Origin: Bog-375 sp049698695
Lineage (GTDB): Bacteria > Acidobacteriota > Terriglobia > Bryobacterales > Bryobacteraceae
NCBI GenBank assembly: GCA_049698695.1
Contig: JBAVYH010000067.1
Coordinates: forward strand, 4,200-68,199
Direction: 5' to 3'
DNA length: 64,000 nt
In this document: positions 38,901 to 46,302 of the stretch, piece by piece
Numbering within the stretch: the first letter of the stretch is position 1
Layout of the letters: every line of letters starts with the position of its first letter
The notes under the pieces: generated by a model
Databases searched by the model: none
What the model was told of the DNA's origin: nothing
Seen by the model: the letters and a program-made list of their open reading frames with translations, nothing else
Position numbers and translations under genes: made by a program

Positions 38901-38991
38901 TTTTACCCAGAGCAGCGAGCTTGAGGCTGATAGCCCCGATGTCCAGCCCGAGATTGATACCCATTCTATACAGTGTGGTGCCGGGGATCAC
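35899..38991 (-). CDS. 2-hydroxyacyl-CoA dehydratase activase-like protein with two BadF/BadG ATPase domains
   Basis: 1030 residues. It holds two tandem ASKHA ATPase domains. The first (about 12-290) starts GINLGLDIGAISLKLAALGK and has AAGTGSFLDQQALRM with the Fe-S Cys just before. The second (about 345-615) has AYLGLDIGSVSTNVVAIDES and ACAAGTGSFLEEQAEKLGIN. A DUF2229-like region (about 690-1010) with CKACSNLCDMKEF follows. Relatives use ATP and an Fe-S cluster to fire electrons into 2-hydroxyacyl-CoA dehydratases or benzoyl-CoA reductases. No such partner enzyme is encoded nearby. The next gene overlaps its end by 67 bases. Confidence 0.88.
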   Translation of the reverse strand: MIPGTTLYRMGINLGLDIGAISLKLAALGKTADRGILESLCAARPEFRLTEFDGRPLVLSDYRRISGSPIQSTYDLLDEFYETVPEVRVEGIRVTGSGSRTIAKVLGLFFENEFKAIARMMTAFFPQVRTVFEIGGESSKYIRLDATGIQDYDRSGECAAGTGSFLDQQALRMQYSVEEVGGLVCAASSAARIAGRCSVFAKSDMIHAQQKGYQPAEILRGLCDAVARNFKGSIVKGRKVEAPVALIGAVSQNAGVTRALAEAFNLRPEELLIPEQYAWCGAIGTAILEAEETRKRSILEIHRLRQHDSEVPVQDSKPLATENVIQLRDRVGVYTPPPDGRPIPAYLGLDIGSVSTNVVAIDESGTVIHDVYLRTAGRPIEAVQQGLSEVERLWGDRLEIRGVGTTGSGRELIAEFVGADSVNDEITAHKTGAIHISSTLGGEPVDTIFEIGGQDSKFISIENGVVVDFAMNEACAAGTGSFLEEQAEKLGINIKGEFAKLALASASPTRLGERCTVFMERDVTGWLHKGETVPNLVAGLAYSIALNYLNRVVRGRKIGKVIYFQGGTAYNDAVTAAFASVLEKKITVPPYNGVMGAIGMALIARQWHQATGAHTRFRGYDLQKLELSSRDFVCKACSNLCDMKEFVIEGQKSYWGDKCSDKFRKPSPTGRKPVIEDLFAYRDQLLEALPNAADGKFRVGLPRAMAMLDLLPFWRRYFAELGIPTVLSAVTDPRISAAGIEMAVAQPCYPVQVAHGHVQALINQGVDYILLPNLVDADSGDNPGVAQYCPWSQTLPWVLRVVPALEPHQHRFLIPTLHFQLGPTQIKKALAETMRRLGIKRRASDRAVDAALAEQRGFQDQLIEAGRRAIATLDETGEPGLVLAGRGYNIYDRSVNCDIPRKLRHRYGANVIPLDFLVTGRESMAGLGGNMFWISGRKILEAARQAAARPNLHLVYITNFKCGPDSYIKHFARQAAGAPLLILQFDGHGNDAGYMTRCEAYLDSKGILRCYQSSTMPAPPEAKAARTAIQ

Positions 38992-39167
38992 TTATTTCAA
39001 TGAAACAGACCTGAATTGCTGAAATCAGGGGCTGAATGGACTTTGGTGACGGGCAGAGGGCATGGCATCGCTTGAGCACGTCCGGGACTCTTCGCCGCTG
39101 CGACCTCCTCGTGATGATGATGCTGGATTTATTTTTCAATAACTTACATATTGAGGCGATCCGTTTC

Positions 39168-39197
39168 TTGCTCCGATGCTTCGTTTTGATGCATAAT
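39168..39197 (+). promoter_or_regulatory. Possible promoter of the ribbon-helix-helix gene
   Basis: TTGCTC (39168-39173) and CATAAT (39192-39197) are separated by 18 bases in an AT-rich gap. The start would fall close to the ATG at 39206, giving a nearly leaderless message or supporting the later ATG at 39224. Tentative. Confidence 0.3.
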
Positions 39198-39205
39198 GAA
39201 GCAGG

Positions 39206-39487
39206 ATGGCAAATGGTGCCGCTATGATTGCTGCTAAGAACGGGGCCAAGACGCGTGTGAGTGTTGCGCTCACTTCGGAGATTCTCAACGAGGTAAGCGC
39301 GAGGGCCGAGAAAAATAGCATGAGCCTGAACCGCACGATCTTGCAGCTTCTGCGTACCGGACTTGAAGCCGAGCGTCAGAAGAAACAGCATCTCGAAGAA
39401 ATGCTTCGCGAATACCGCGAATGCGCCGACCCACGGGAAGCAGAGCGCCTGGGCGATGAGCTAGGTGCTATGATTTTTGGGCGGTGA
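39206..39487 (+). CDS. Ribbon-helix-helix DNA-binding protein (Arc/CopG-like)
   Basis: 93 residues. After a short lead, KTRVSVALTSEILNEVSARA and ENSMSLNRTILQLLRTGLEA (about residues 15-55) form a ribbon-helix-helix with a basic strand (TRVSVAL) and the SLNRTI turn. A charged helix follows (KKQHLEEMLREYRECADPRE). Such proteins are often antitoxins that repress their own operon. The GTG of the next gene overlaps its stop by 4 bases. The gap upstream is unusually AT-rich. ATG 39224 is an alternative start. Confidence 0.8.
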   Translation: MANGAAMIAAKNGAKTRVSVALTSEILNEVSARAEKNSMSLNRTILQLLRTGLEAERQKKQHLEEMLREYRECADPREAERLGDELGAMIFGR

Positions 39488-39762
39488 AGCTAAATCGCTG
39501 GAGCGACTTCCCCAGAGCGGTTCAGCGTCACCCCAGTGAGCGGCTGCTGTCCCGCAAGATAACTTCCGACGATCTGAATAAATTATGGGTCTGGGTTGAG
39601 TCTCAACCTGAAGTGCCTGAGACGTCCTGGTACAAGGACTTCGGATCCTTCAAGATTGTCGGTGAAGGGCCAAATCCACTTAGTTTTCTGGATGCCGGAC
39701 AGATACTGTTTGGCATGGAGATCCGACCGGATGACGAGGAAGACCCTACCTCCACCGAATAA
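39484..39762 (+). CDS. Small conserved protein of unknown function paired with the RHH protein
   Basis: 92 residues, soluble and acidic. I recall small uncharacterised proteins with the same core: a helix ending in SRKITSDDLNKLWVWVESQP, then VPETSWYKDFGSFKIVGEG (about residues 41-59), then FLDAGQILFGMEI. It has no signal peptide or known catalytic motif. It is coupled to the RHH gene (GTGA overlap), which fits a toxin-antitoxin-like or regulator-effector pair, but no toxin fold is recognised and this remains a guess. Confidence 0.7.
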   Translation: MKLNRWSDFPRAVQRHPSERLLSRKITSDDLNKLWVWVESQPEVPETSWYKDFGSFKIVGEGPNPLSFLDAGQILFGMEIRPDDEEDPTSTE

Positions 39763-40186
39763 CCGTCCCTACGTCATTCTCAGCAACCGCAAGCGGGTGA
39801 TCATCGCGCTGGTGCACACGGTGGCGTTTCTGCTGCTGGCGGTGTACACGGGGATGCTGCTGGTGCGGCCGTTGCACGCCGGCTCGCCCGCATCGGGTTG
39901 GATCATTGCCGGCGTCTACGTCGCCGTCACCACGGCGCTGCTGGTGCTGGCCGCCATCAGCGGCAACGCGATCGAACGCACTTACTTCGGGTTCTGCACC
40001 ACCAGCGCCGGGTTCGGATTGGCACGGCAGATTCTGGGCGATGCGGGCATCCCCGCCGCGGTCTATGTGCGCGTGGCGATGCTGGCGTGCGCGGTGGTGA
40101 TGGGAGCGGTGATGCTGCGCGGACATAGCCGCGCCGCGACCGGCAAAACCTCGCCGGCGGATTCGGCGCCGTGCCGGACGATTTGA
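39731..40186 (+). CDS. Hypothetical small membrane protein
   Basis: 151 residues from ATG 39731, overlapping the preceding gene by 32 bases. Four hydrophobic segments are seen (about residues 20-40, 50-72, 82-100 and 107-125, for example ALVHTVAFLLLAVYTGMLLV and GWIIAGVYVAVTTALLVLAA), with a basic N-terminus and a polar C-terminal tail. No family was recognised. The extension upstream to 39596 is another gene's sequence in a shifted frame. Codon use is like the GC-rich core genome, unlike the two small genes before it, so the linkage may be accidental. Confidence 0.6.
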   Translation: MTRKTLPPPNNRPYVILSNRKRVIIALVHTVAFLLLAVYTGMLLVRPLHAGSPASGWIIAGVYVAVTTALLVLAAISGNAIERTYFGFCTTSAGFGLARQILGDAGIPAAVYVRVAMLACAVVMGAVMLRGHSRAATGKTSPADSAPCRTI

Positions 40187-40205
40187 CACAGGCCGCCGAA
40201 CTTGG

Positions 40206-41975
40206 CTACTTCCGGCTCGCGATCCAGGCGTCGATCTTGGCTTCCAGCATGTCGAGCGGCAGCGGGCCCTGGTCGAGCACCGCGTCGTGAAAGGCGCGCA
40301 GATCGAACTTCGCTCCCAGCTCCCGCTGTGCGCGTTCGCGGAGAGCGAGAATCTTCATTTGTCCCATCTTGTAGGAAAGCGCCTGCGCCGGCCACGCAAT
40401 GTAGCGGTCCACCTCGGTCTCGATGTTCTGGTCGTCCATCGCCGTGTGCTGGTGGAAAAAGTCGACCATCTGCGGCCGCGTCCAATGCTCGGCGTGGACG
40501 CCCGTGTCTACCACCCAGCGCACCGCGCGCCACATTTCATTCTGCAGGCGGCCGTAATCGCTGTACGGGTCCTGATAAAAACCCACTTCCTTTCCCAGCC
40601 GCTCGGCGTAGAACGCCCACCCTTCGGTATACGCGTTCAGGTCGAGGTCATAGCGGCGGAACGGCGGCAGGCCGGTGAGTTCCTGGGCGATCGAATATTG
40701 CAGGTGATGTCCGGGGACTCCTTCGTGGTAAGCGATCGCTTCCACGTTGAGCAGCAGTCGCTTCTGCGGCGCGTACTCGTTGACGTTGATCCGGCCCGGC
40801 CGCGAGCCGTCTCCGGCGCCCGGCGAATAGTCGGCGGGAACGCTGTCGGCGCTGCGGAATGCCTCCATCGCCACCACCTCGAGCTTGGTCTTCGGCAGAT
40901 GCCCGAACAATTCCGGCAGCTTGCCGTACATCTGGTCGCGATAGTGCGCGTATAGGTCCAGCAGTTGCCGGCCGCTCCTGGCGTACAGTTTCGGATCCTG
41001 CCGGATGTGCTGGTTGAAAGACTTCAGATCGCCGAATCCCTGCGCCTTGGCGATGGCCAGCATCGCGGTTTCAATCTCCGCCACGCTCTTCAGGCCAAGC
41101 TGGTGAATCTGCTCCGGGGTGAGATTGCTGGTCGTCTCGTGAAGCACGGCGAAACGGTAGCGCGCGTCGCCATCGGGCAGCGCCCACACGCCGGGATCGA
41201 GGCGCCCGTGCGGCGCATAATCCTCGCGCACGAACTTGGCGAACTTCGCATACGCCGGCGCTACCAGGTCTTTCACCGCGCTGTCGATCTCTTCGCGCAG
41301 CGGCTTGCGCTCCGCCTCGGAGATGGAATCGGGGAACTTGCGCAGCGGCTCGGTAAACGGACTTTTATCGAGCGGATAATCGGCGATCTGCTGCGCCTGC
41401 CCGGACACTTTTTCGAGCAGATACCGGGGCGGTATCAGGCGGTCGCGCAGGCCCTCGCGCATGTGTTCTATCGCCTGCTCGAGCACGCGCGGGATCTGGT
41501 GCAGACGGATCAGGTAGTCCTGGTAGTCTTTCGCGTTGCGGAAGGGCGTATCGAAGGCGAGGGAAGCGTAGCCCAGGTGAACGCCGTCAAACTGCGTCGC
41601 CGGCATTTCCCAATTCTTGAAACGCGCACTGTCGACCGCTTCGTGCAAGTTGCGCAGCATCAGCGCGCGGTTGAGCTTCTCCTGCTCCGGAAAACCGGTG
41701 ACATCGATGGCCTCGAAGCGTTGGAGCGCCTGGCGATCGTGCTCGATGCTTTCGGCGATTGCCTGGTCCGAGAAATCGCTCAGCCGGTCGTTGTAGCGGT
41801 CGTCCCCGACGTGAGTGGCAAGCTCCGGTTGGGTGCGTAGCGTGTACTCCCACTCGTCGGCAAGCAGGCGTTTCAACTCCGCCCGCCGGCTTTCCAGAGC
41901 CTGCCCGCCGGCCTGGGCGAAAAGGGGAACAATTTGAGCCACCACGAAAAAGACGATCACCACCGATACGCGCAA
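40206..41975 (-). CDS. DUF885 family secreted metallopeptidase-like protein
   Basis: About 589 residues. The mature domain shows the DUF885 zinc pattern: AIAYHEGVPGHHLQYSIAQE (HExxxHH-like site) and the downstream YTEGWAFYAERLGKEVGFYQ, with RAVRWVVDTGVH near the end. I choose the TTG at 41973-41975 because a strong GGAGG lies eight bases before it and the signal peptide RVSVVIVFFVVAQIVPLFAQ then begins the protein. An upstream in-frame start at 42023 would add residues before the signal. Likely periplasmic peptidase; the substrate is unknown. Confidence 0.85.
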   Translation of the reverse strand: MRVSVVIVFFVVAQIVPLFAQAGGQALESRRAELKRLLADEWEYTLRTQPELATHVGDDRYNDRLSDFSDQAIAESIEHDRQALQRFEAIDVTGFPEQEKLNRALMLRNLHEAVDSARFKNWEMPATQFDGVHLGYASLAFDTPFRNAKDYQDYLIRLHQIPRVLEQAIEHMREGLRDRLIPPRYLLEKVSGQAQQIADYPLDKSPFTEPLRKFPDSISEAERKPLREEIDSAVKDLVAPAYAKFAKFVREDYAPHGRLDPGVWALPDGDARYRFAVLHETTSNLTPEQIHQLGLKSVAEIETAMLAIAKAQGFGDLKSFNQHIRQDPKLYARSGRQLLDLYAHYRDQMYGKLPELFGHLPKTKLEVVAMEAFRSADSVPADYSPGAGDGSRPGRINVNEYAPQKRLLLNVEAIAYHEGVPGHHLQYSIAQELTGLPPFRRYDLDLNAYTEGWAFYAERLGKEVGFYQDPYSDYGRLQNEMWRAVRWVVDTGVHAEHWTRPQMVDFFHQHTAMDDQNIETEVDRYIAWPAQALSYKMGQMKILALRERAQRELGAKFDLRAFHDAVLDQGPLPLDMLEAKIDAWIASRK

Positions 41976-42011
41976 GATACTGACCTCCGCAGCATCTATT
42001 TTAGTCGTGGC

Positions 42012-42054
42012 GCGGGCTGTCAAGCCCGCTGAGCCGAGATTCGTCTCGGCTTTT
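42012..42054 (+). terminator. Two hairpins, the second with TTCG loop and T-run
   Basis: GCGGGCT/AGCCCGC (42012-42029) is followed by AGCCGAGA-TTCG-TCTCGGCT (42032-42051) and TTT. The T-run is on the plus strand although both flanking genes (mutY and DUF885) are on the minus strand. It may block antisense transcription or act as a structured spacer between them. Confidence 0.5.
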
Positions 42055-42063
42055 CCTGCCCGT

Positions 42064-43077
42064 TCACAACAGTTCCGCCAGCCGCAGCGCCTTTCTGGCG
42101 GTGGTGCTCAGCGGGATGCCGCCGGCCTCGCGCGGTTCCAGCCAGCGGAAGAGCGAGCCGTCGGGAAGGCGCTGGGGCGCGCGCGCGGCTTTCACCGTGA
42201 AGGTGTAGTGATGATGGGTGATGGTGTGGCGGAACTGGCCGACAGCGGCGGCGGCGCGGACGCCGGGCAGGTGTTCCGGCGCGGGCAGGTCCCAGAAGCC
42301 CGGCATGCGGCGCTCGGTGGCAGCGCGCTGCCGCAGCAGGATGCGGCGGCCGCGCCGCACCAGCAGCAGGACGGCTTCGATGCGCGCCGGCTGAACATGC
42401 CCGAGTTTCACCGGCAACTGGTCCACAGTCCCCTCTTGCCATGCGCGGCACTGTCCGCGCAGCGGGCACTGCGCACACAGCGGGCGGCGCGGCAGGCAAA
42501 CCGTGGCCCCCAGCTCCATCAGCGCCTGGTTGAACGGCCCTGGCTGACGCGGGTCGAGCCAGCCTTCAGCCACGGCGCGAAAACGCTCGCGGGTCCTGGG
42601 CGAGCCGATATCGCCGGCATCGTTTTCCATGCGCGCCACCACCCGCAGCACGTTGCCGTCCAGCACGACGTGCGGTTCGCCGAAAGCGATGCTCGCCACC
42701 GCCGCGGCGGTGTAGTCGCCGACGCCCGCCAACTGGCGCAACTCGTCATAATGGCGCGGGAACTCGCCGCGCACGGCAATCTGGCGCGCCGCGCGCAGCA
42801 GGTTGCGGGCCCGCGAATAGTAACCGAGACCGCTCCACAGCGCGAGCACCTCTGGTTCCGCCGCGCCGGCAAGCGCCTCGACGTTGGGAAATTGGTCCAC
42901 GAAGCGATGGTAATAAGGGATCACCGCCGCGGCGCGCGTTTGCTGCAGCATGATCTCGGAAACCCAGATGCGGTAGGGGTCCGCGGTGCGCCGCCAGGGC
43001 AGATCGCGATGCCCTTGCGCGTACCACCGGGCGAGTAAGCTCGAGACGCGGCGCTTCACTCGATAACGCGCAGCCAC
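42064..43077 (-). CDS. mutY: A/G-specific adenine glycosylase
   Basis: Removes adenine mispaired with 8-oxoguanine. 337 residues: an HhH-GPD fold with LPWRRTADPYRIWVSEIMLQ (catalytic Glu), LAGVGDYTAAAVASIAFGEP and VVLDGNVLRVVAR (catalytic Asp). The [4Fe-4S] ligands are C-x6-C-x2-C-x5-C in CLPRRPLCAQCPLRGQC (about residues 194-210), and the C-terminal NUDIX-like 8-oxoG-recognition domain spans about 225-337. Its start overlaps the 3' end of the S24-like gene by 22 bases, so the two are translationally coupled. Confidence 0.95.
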   Translation of the reverse strand: MAARYRVKRRVSSLLARWYAQGHRDLPWRRTADPYRIWVSEIMLQQTRAAAVIPYYHRFVDQFPNVEALAGAAEPEVLALWSGLGYYSRARNLLRAARQIAVRGEFPRHYDELRQLAGVGDYTAAAVASIAFGEPHVVLDGNVLRVVARMENDAGDIGSPRTRERFRAVAEGWLDPRQPGPFNQALMELGATVCLPRRPLCAQCPLRGQCRAWQEGTVDQLPVKLGHVQPARIEAVLLLVRRGRRILLRQRAATERRMPGFWDLPAPEHLPGVRAAAAVGQFRHTITHHHYTFTVKAARAPQRLPDGSLFRWLEPREAGGIPLSTTARKALRLAELL

Positions 43078-43862
43078 TCGGCGACCACGGCGAAATCCTC
43101 CGGCCCCGCGTCCCAGGCTTCAAATTCCGGATTGAGCGGTTCCAGCCGGATGCGTTCGTGGCGCCATTGGTCCTCTCCGGTTTCGACCTTGCGGCTGGTG
43201 TATTTCTTCACCGTGTAGCGGGCCGTGTCGTCCAGCGCGCCGAAGCGCTGGATGAGCAGAATCTTGTTCTGGCGCGAACCCACGGGATTCAGGCGGAACA
43301 AATTGAGGCTGCCATCGGGGATGCGCGGCTCCATCGACCGGCCCACCACGTGGGCCACGAACAGATCCGGCGTGAGGCGCAGACCGGGCGGCGCGGGCAC
43401 CCAGTCTTCTTCCACCGATTCCATTTCCTCGCCCAGCCGCCCGGCCGCCGCCCGCAGGCTGTAAAGGGGCAGGTGGGTCGAGAACCGGTTCACGGCGACC
43501 GGCTCGACGTGTTCGCCGTACAGCCGTTCGATCACGCGCGAGTATGCATCCACCCCTACTGTCTGCCTCTCGCCCACGCGAAGCACGTTCGAAAGCGAAT
43601 CTTCGAGCGATACCAGGCAGGCCTCCGCGCCCATTTCAGCCAGCTTGGCGCGCAAATCGGCTTCCACCGCTTCCAGCACTTCGGCGTCTTCCGGGGCGGC
43701 GAAATCGTCGTAGTGCCCGCGCAGCTTCACCCAGCCGCGATCGGTGGCCGGGTCGATGAGAATGACCCCGATGTGGCGCGGCGCTTCACCGGGCAAGACG
43801 GCCTCCAGAAGCACGTAGGTGCCCCGGCGATTGCCCGAGATGGAAACCACGCTGGCCGGCAT
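43056..43862 (-). CDS. LexA-fold S24 peptidase-like protein without helix-turn-helix
   Basis: 268 residues. The C-terminal half is a LexA/UmuD-type serine peptidase: HVVGRSMEPRIPDGSLNLFR with nucleophile S176, general base K219 or K220 in ARYTVKKYTSRK, and a candidate cleavage bond A140-G141. That bond lies 35 residues before the serine, close to the 34-residue spacing in LexA. The N-terminal ~120 residues contain no helix-turn-helix; they resemble a DUF3037-type domain (TYVLLEAVLPGEAPRHIGVI). It overlaps mutY by 22 bases. Role unknown; a damage-triggered self-cleaving effector is possible. Confidence 0.78.
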   Translation of the reverse strand: MPASVVSISGNRRGTYVLLEAVLPGEAPRHIGVILIDPATDRGWVKLRGHYDDFAAPEDAEVLEAVEADLRAKLAEMGAEACLVSLEDSLSNVLRVGERQTVGVDAYSRVIERLYGEHVEPVAVNRFSTHLPLYSLRAAAGRLGEEMESVEEDWVPAPPGLRLTPDLFVAHVVGRSMEPRIPDGSLNLFRLNPVGSRQNKILLIQRFGALDDTARYTVKKYTSRKVETGEDQWRHERIRLEPLNPEFEAWDAGPEDFAVVAEWLRVIE

Positions 43863-43973
43863 GCCGCTCTTGTCCTATTCTACTTATCGGCAGGAAGTTT
43901 GTCCGGTATAGGGGTAGCGAGGGGAACTGCGCGGAGACGCTCCCGCATCGGTGGGCCGGCCGTTGGTGCTATC

Positions 43974-44519
43974 TCAGCCGAGATAGTAGCGCTGCAGAAT
44001 CCAGCCCGTATTCAGGGACGGATAATAGGCCGCGAAGAACCAGTTGATAAAAGCGCGGAACGCATTCACGTTGGGCAGCGACGCCGCTCCATAGTTCGGG
44101 TCGAAGATGAGGAACGACCGGCTGACGTTCTTGAACGCGATCGCATGGCCTTCGGCACCCCAAAAATCGAGGAGGTACAGGCCGTCCTCGCCGGGCACGA
44201 AACCGCCCACACCTTCGCTCACCATGTTGTTCATGGCGGTGCGCTGGGCTCCCGCATAGCGGACGCCGATCGCCTGCAACAACAGTTGATAGAGTTCAGA
44301 ATCCTAGGTCACAGTCCCCGCCGTGCCGACTCGTGCCGTCTCACTGTGCAGGTTCATGAACCCGCGCACGATCGCCATGCCGCCCGGCGTGGCATAGGTG
44401 TTCTTGAAGACGCTCCAGTCGCCCCGGCAAACGGCGGCAACAATGGATCGCAAAGCGCCGCAGCGCCTTGAATCGCCGTCTGTGGCAAGTGCAGGTACAT
44501 AACCGCCCTCGCGATAGCT
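43974..44519 (-). pseudogene. YopT-like (C58) cysteine protease-type gene with in-frame amber stop
   Basis: The minus-strand frame 44519-43974 reads through SIVAAVCRGDWSVFKNTYAT (putative catalytic Cys), NLHSETARVGTAG, a TAG at 44304-44306, then DSELYQLLLQAIGVRY, GHAIAFKNVSRSFLIFDPNY (putative His and Asp) and ILQRYYLG at the end. C, H and D in this order and spacing fit C58/YopT peptidases. The single TAG splits an otherwise continuous frame, so the gene is broken, or the base is a sequence error. No clear 5' start was found before sppA on the other strand. Confidence 0.55.
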
Positions 44520-44554
44520 CGCGGCCCGGGCCCCTGTGCTACTTTCGAAGTACC

Positions 44555-46261
44555 ATGTTGAAGTTTGTGCTAGGACTGTTAACCGGTGTGCTGCTGGTTT
44601 TCCTGGGCGGCATTTTGCTGCTGTTCCTGCTGTTTCAGCTTCGCGAGAGGCCGCCGGAAATCGCCTCCAATTCCGCCCTGGTGGTGCGCCTGGCAGGCGA
44701 CATTCCGGAAAAGCCCGCGGTGGAAGTGCCGTTTTTCGAAAACCCGCGCGCTGCCGTCACCGTCGCCAGCGTGTGGATGGCGCTGCGGCGCGCGGCGCAG
44801 GATAGCCGCATCCAGGCAGTCGTATTGGAACCGGAGGGCCTGTCGGTTGGCTGGGGCAAGCTGGAGGAGATCCGCGGCGACCTGGAGCAGTTTCGTAAAT
44901 CGGGCAAGCCGGTGTTCGCCTACCTGCGCACTCCCTCGGCGCGCGAATACTACCTGGCGCTGGCCGCCGACCGCATCTACCTCGGACCGGAGGATCCGCT
45001 CATGCTGAAGGGAATGCGCGCGGAGGTCCTCTACTTCCAGAAGACGCTGGCCAAACTCGGGGTTACGGTGGACGTGGAGCACGACGGCAAGTACAAAGAT
45101 TTCGGCGACATGTTCACTCGCAACGACATGAGCCCGGAAACCAAGGAGGTGCTCGACTCGATGGTCGACTCGCTCTACGGCAACCTGGTGGACCGCATCG
45201 CCACCGCCCGCCGCATGCAGCCGGACCAGGTGCGGATCCTCATCGATCAGGGACCGTTCACCGCTCCCGACGCGCTGCGGGCGGGCCTGGTGGACGAACT
45301 GCGCTTCGAGGACCAGATGTGGGGCGAACTCCGCCAACGCCTGGGAGGCCCGGAGCCCAACAAGGTGCCGCTCTCCCGTTATCTGAAGGCCTCGCCGCGC
45401 ACCGTGCCGCGCGATCATTTCGCGCTGGTGGTGGCCGAGGGCGACATCATTCGCGGCGATCCCAGCGACGATGGCGGCGAAGGGCTGACTTCCTACGGCT
45501 TCAACAAGCTGCTGCGCGAGGCCGCGGCCGACCCGCTCGCCAAGGGCATCCTGGTGCGCATCGATTCGCCCGGCGGAGGGGTCACCGCGTCCGACGAGAT
45601 GTGGCGGGAGATGAACCTCACCGACCAGAAGAAGCCGGTGGTGATTTCCATGTCCGACGTGGCAGCTTCGGGCGGCTACTACATGGCCATGACCGGCGAC
45701 CCGATTGTGGCTTATCCGGAGACCGAAACCGGCTCCATCGGGGTGGTCTTCGGCAAGCCGGACCTGCACGGGCTATACGACAAGCTGGGCATCACCAAGG
45801 ACGCGGTTGAGCGCGGCCACAACGCCGGCATCGATTCCGATTACACCTCGCTCAACGCCGAGCAGCGCGCGCTGGTGCAGCGCGGCATTGACCAGAGCTA
45901 TCACGACTTCGTGGCCAAGGTTGCCGCCGCGCGCCACCGCCCGTACGCCGACATCGAGCCGGTGGCCGAGGGGCGGGTCTGGCTGGGATCGCAGGCCAAG
46001 CCGCGCGGGTTGGTGGACGAGTTGGGCGGCCTGGACGCCGCCATCGTGCTGCTCAAAAAGAAGGCCGGGATTCCCGCGACTGAAGACGTCGGCCTGCTGC
46101 TCTATCCGGGACGCCGCACCCTGCTCGATATCTGGCTGAAGCGTTCGCAGGACGATGCGCTCGAGACCCGGCTGCGTGCGGTCTTCGGGCGGGTTCCGTT
46201 CCGCGCCTGGATGAAAGGCGGCATGCTGCGCATGATGCCGCAGTGGATCGAAGTGCGGTAG
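44555..46261 (+). CDS. sppA: Signal peptide peptidase, 67K type
   Basis: Membrane-anchored serine protease that degrades cleaved signal peptides. 568 residues from ATG 44555, with one N-terminal membrane anchor (3-28) and two tandem S49 domains. The Ser/Lys dyad is split between the halves as in E. coli SppA: K181 in DGKYKDFGDMFTRNDMSP and S372 in MSDVAASGGYYMAMTGDP. The frame is open upstream to 44468 but no signal or homology supports that extension. It stands alone, divergent from the C58-type pseudogene. Confidence 0.94.
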   Translation: MLKFVLGLLTGVLLVFLGGILLLFLLFQLRERPPEIASNSALVVRLAGDIPEKPAVEVPFFENPRAAVTVASVWMALRRAAQDSRIQAVVLEPEGLSVGWGKLEEIRGDLEQFRKSGKPVFAYLRTPSAREYYLALAADRIYLGPEDPLMLKGMRAEVLYFQKTLAKLGVTVDVEHDGKYKDFGDMFTRNDMSPETKEVLDSMVDSLYGNLVDRIATARRMQPDQVRILIDQGPFTAPDALRAGLVDELRFEDQMWGELRQRLGGPEPNKVPLSRYLKASPRTVPRDHFALVVAEGDIIRGDPSDDGGEGLTSYGFNKLLREAAADPLAKGILVRIDSPGGGVTASDEMWREMNLTDQKKPVVISMSDVAASGGYYMAMTGDPIVAYPETETGSIGVVFGKPDLHGLYDKLGITKDAVERGHNAGIDSDYTSLNAEQRALVQRGIDQSYHDFVAKVAAARHRPYADIEPVAEGRVWLGSQAKPRGLVDELGGLDAAIVLLKKKAGIPATEDVGLLLYPGRRTLLDIWLKRSQDDALETRLRAVFGRVPFRAWMKGGMLRMMPQWIEVR

Positions 46262-46302
46262 AGACGCGCTCCCTCAAACCTGTGCGTTTTCCGCTCGGGC
46301 GC

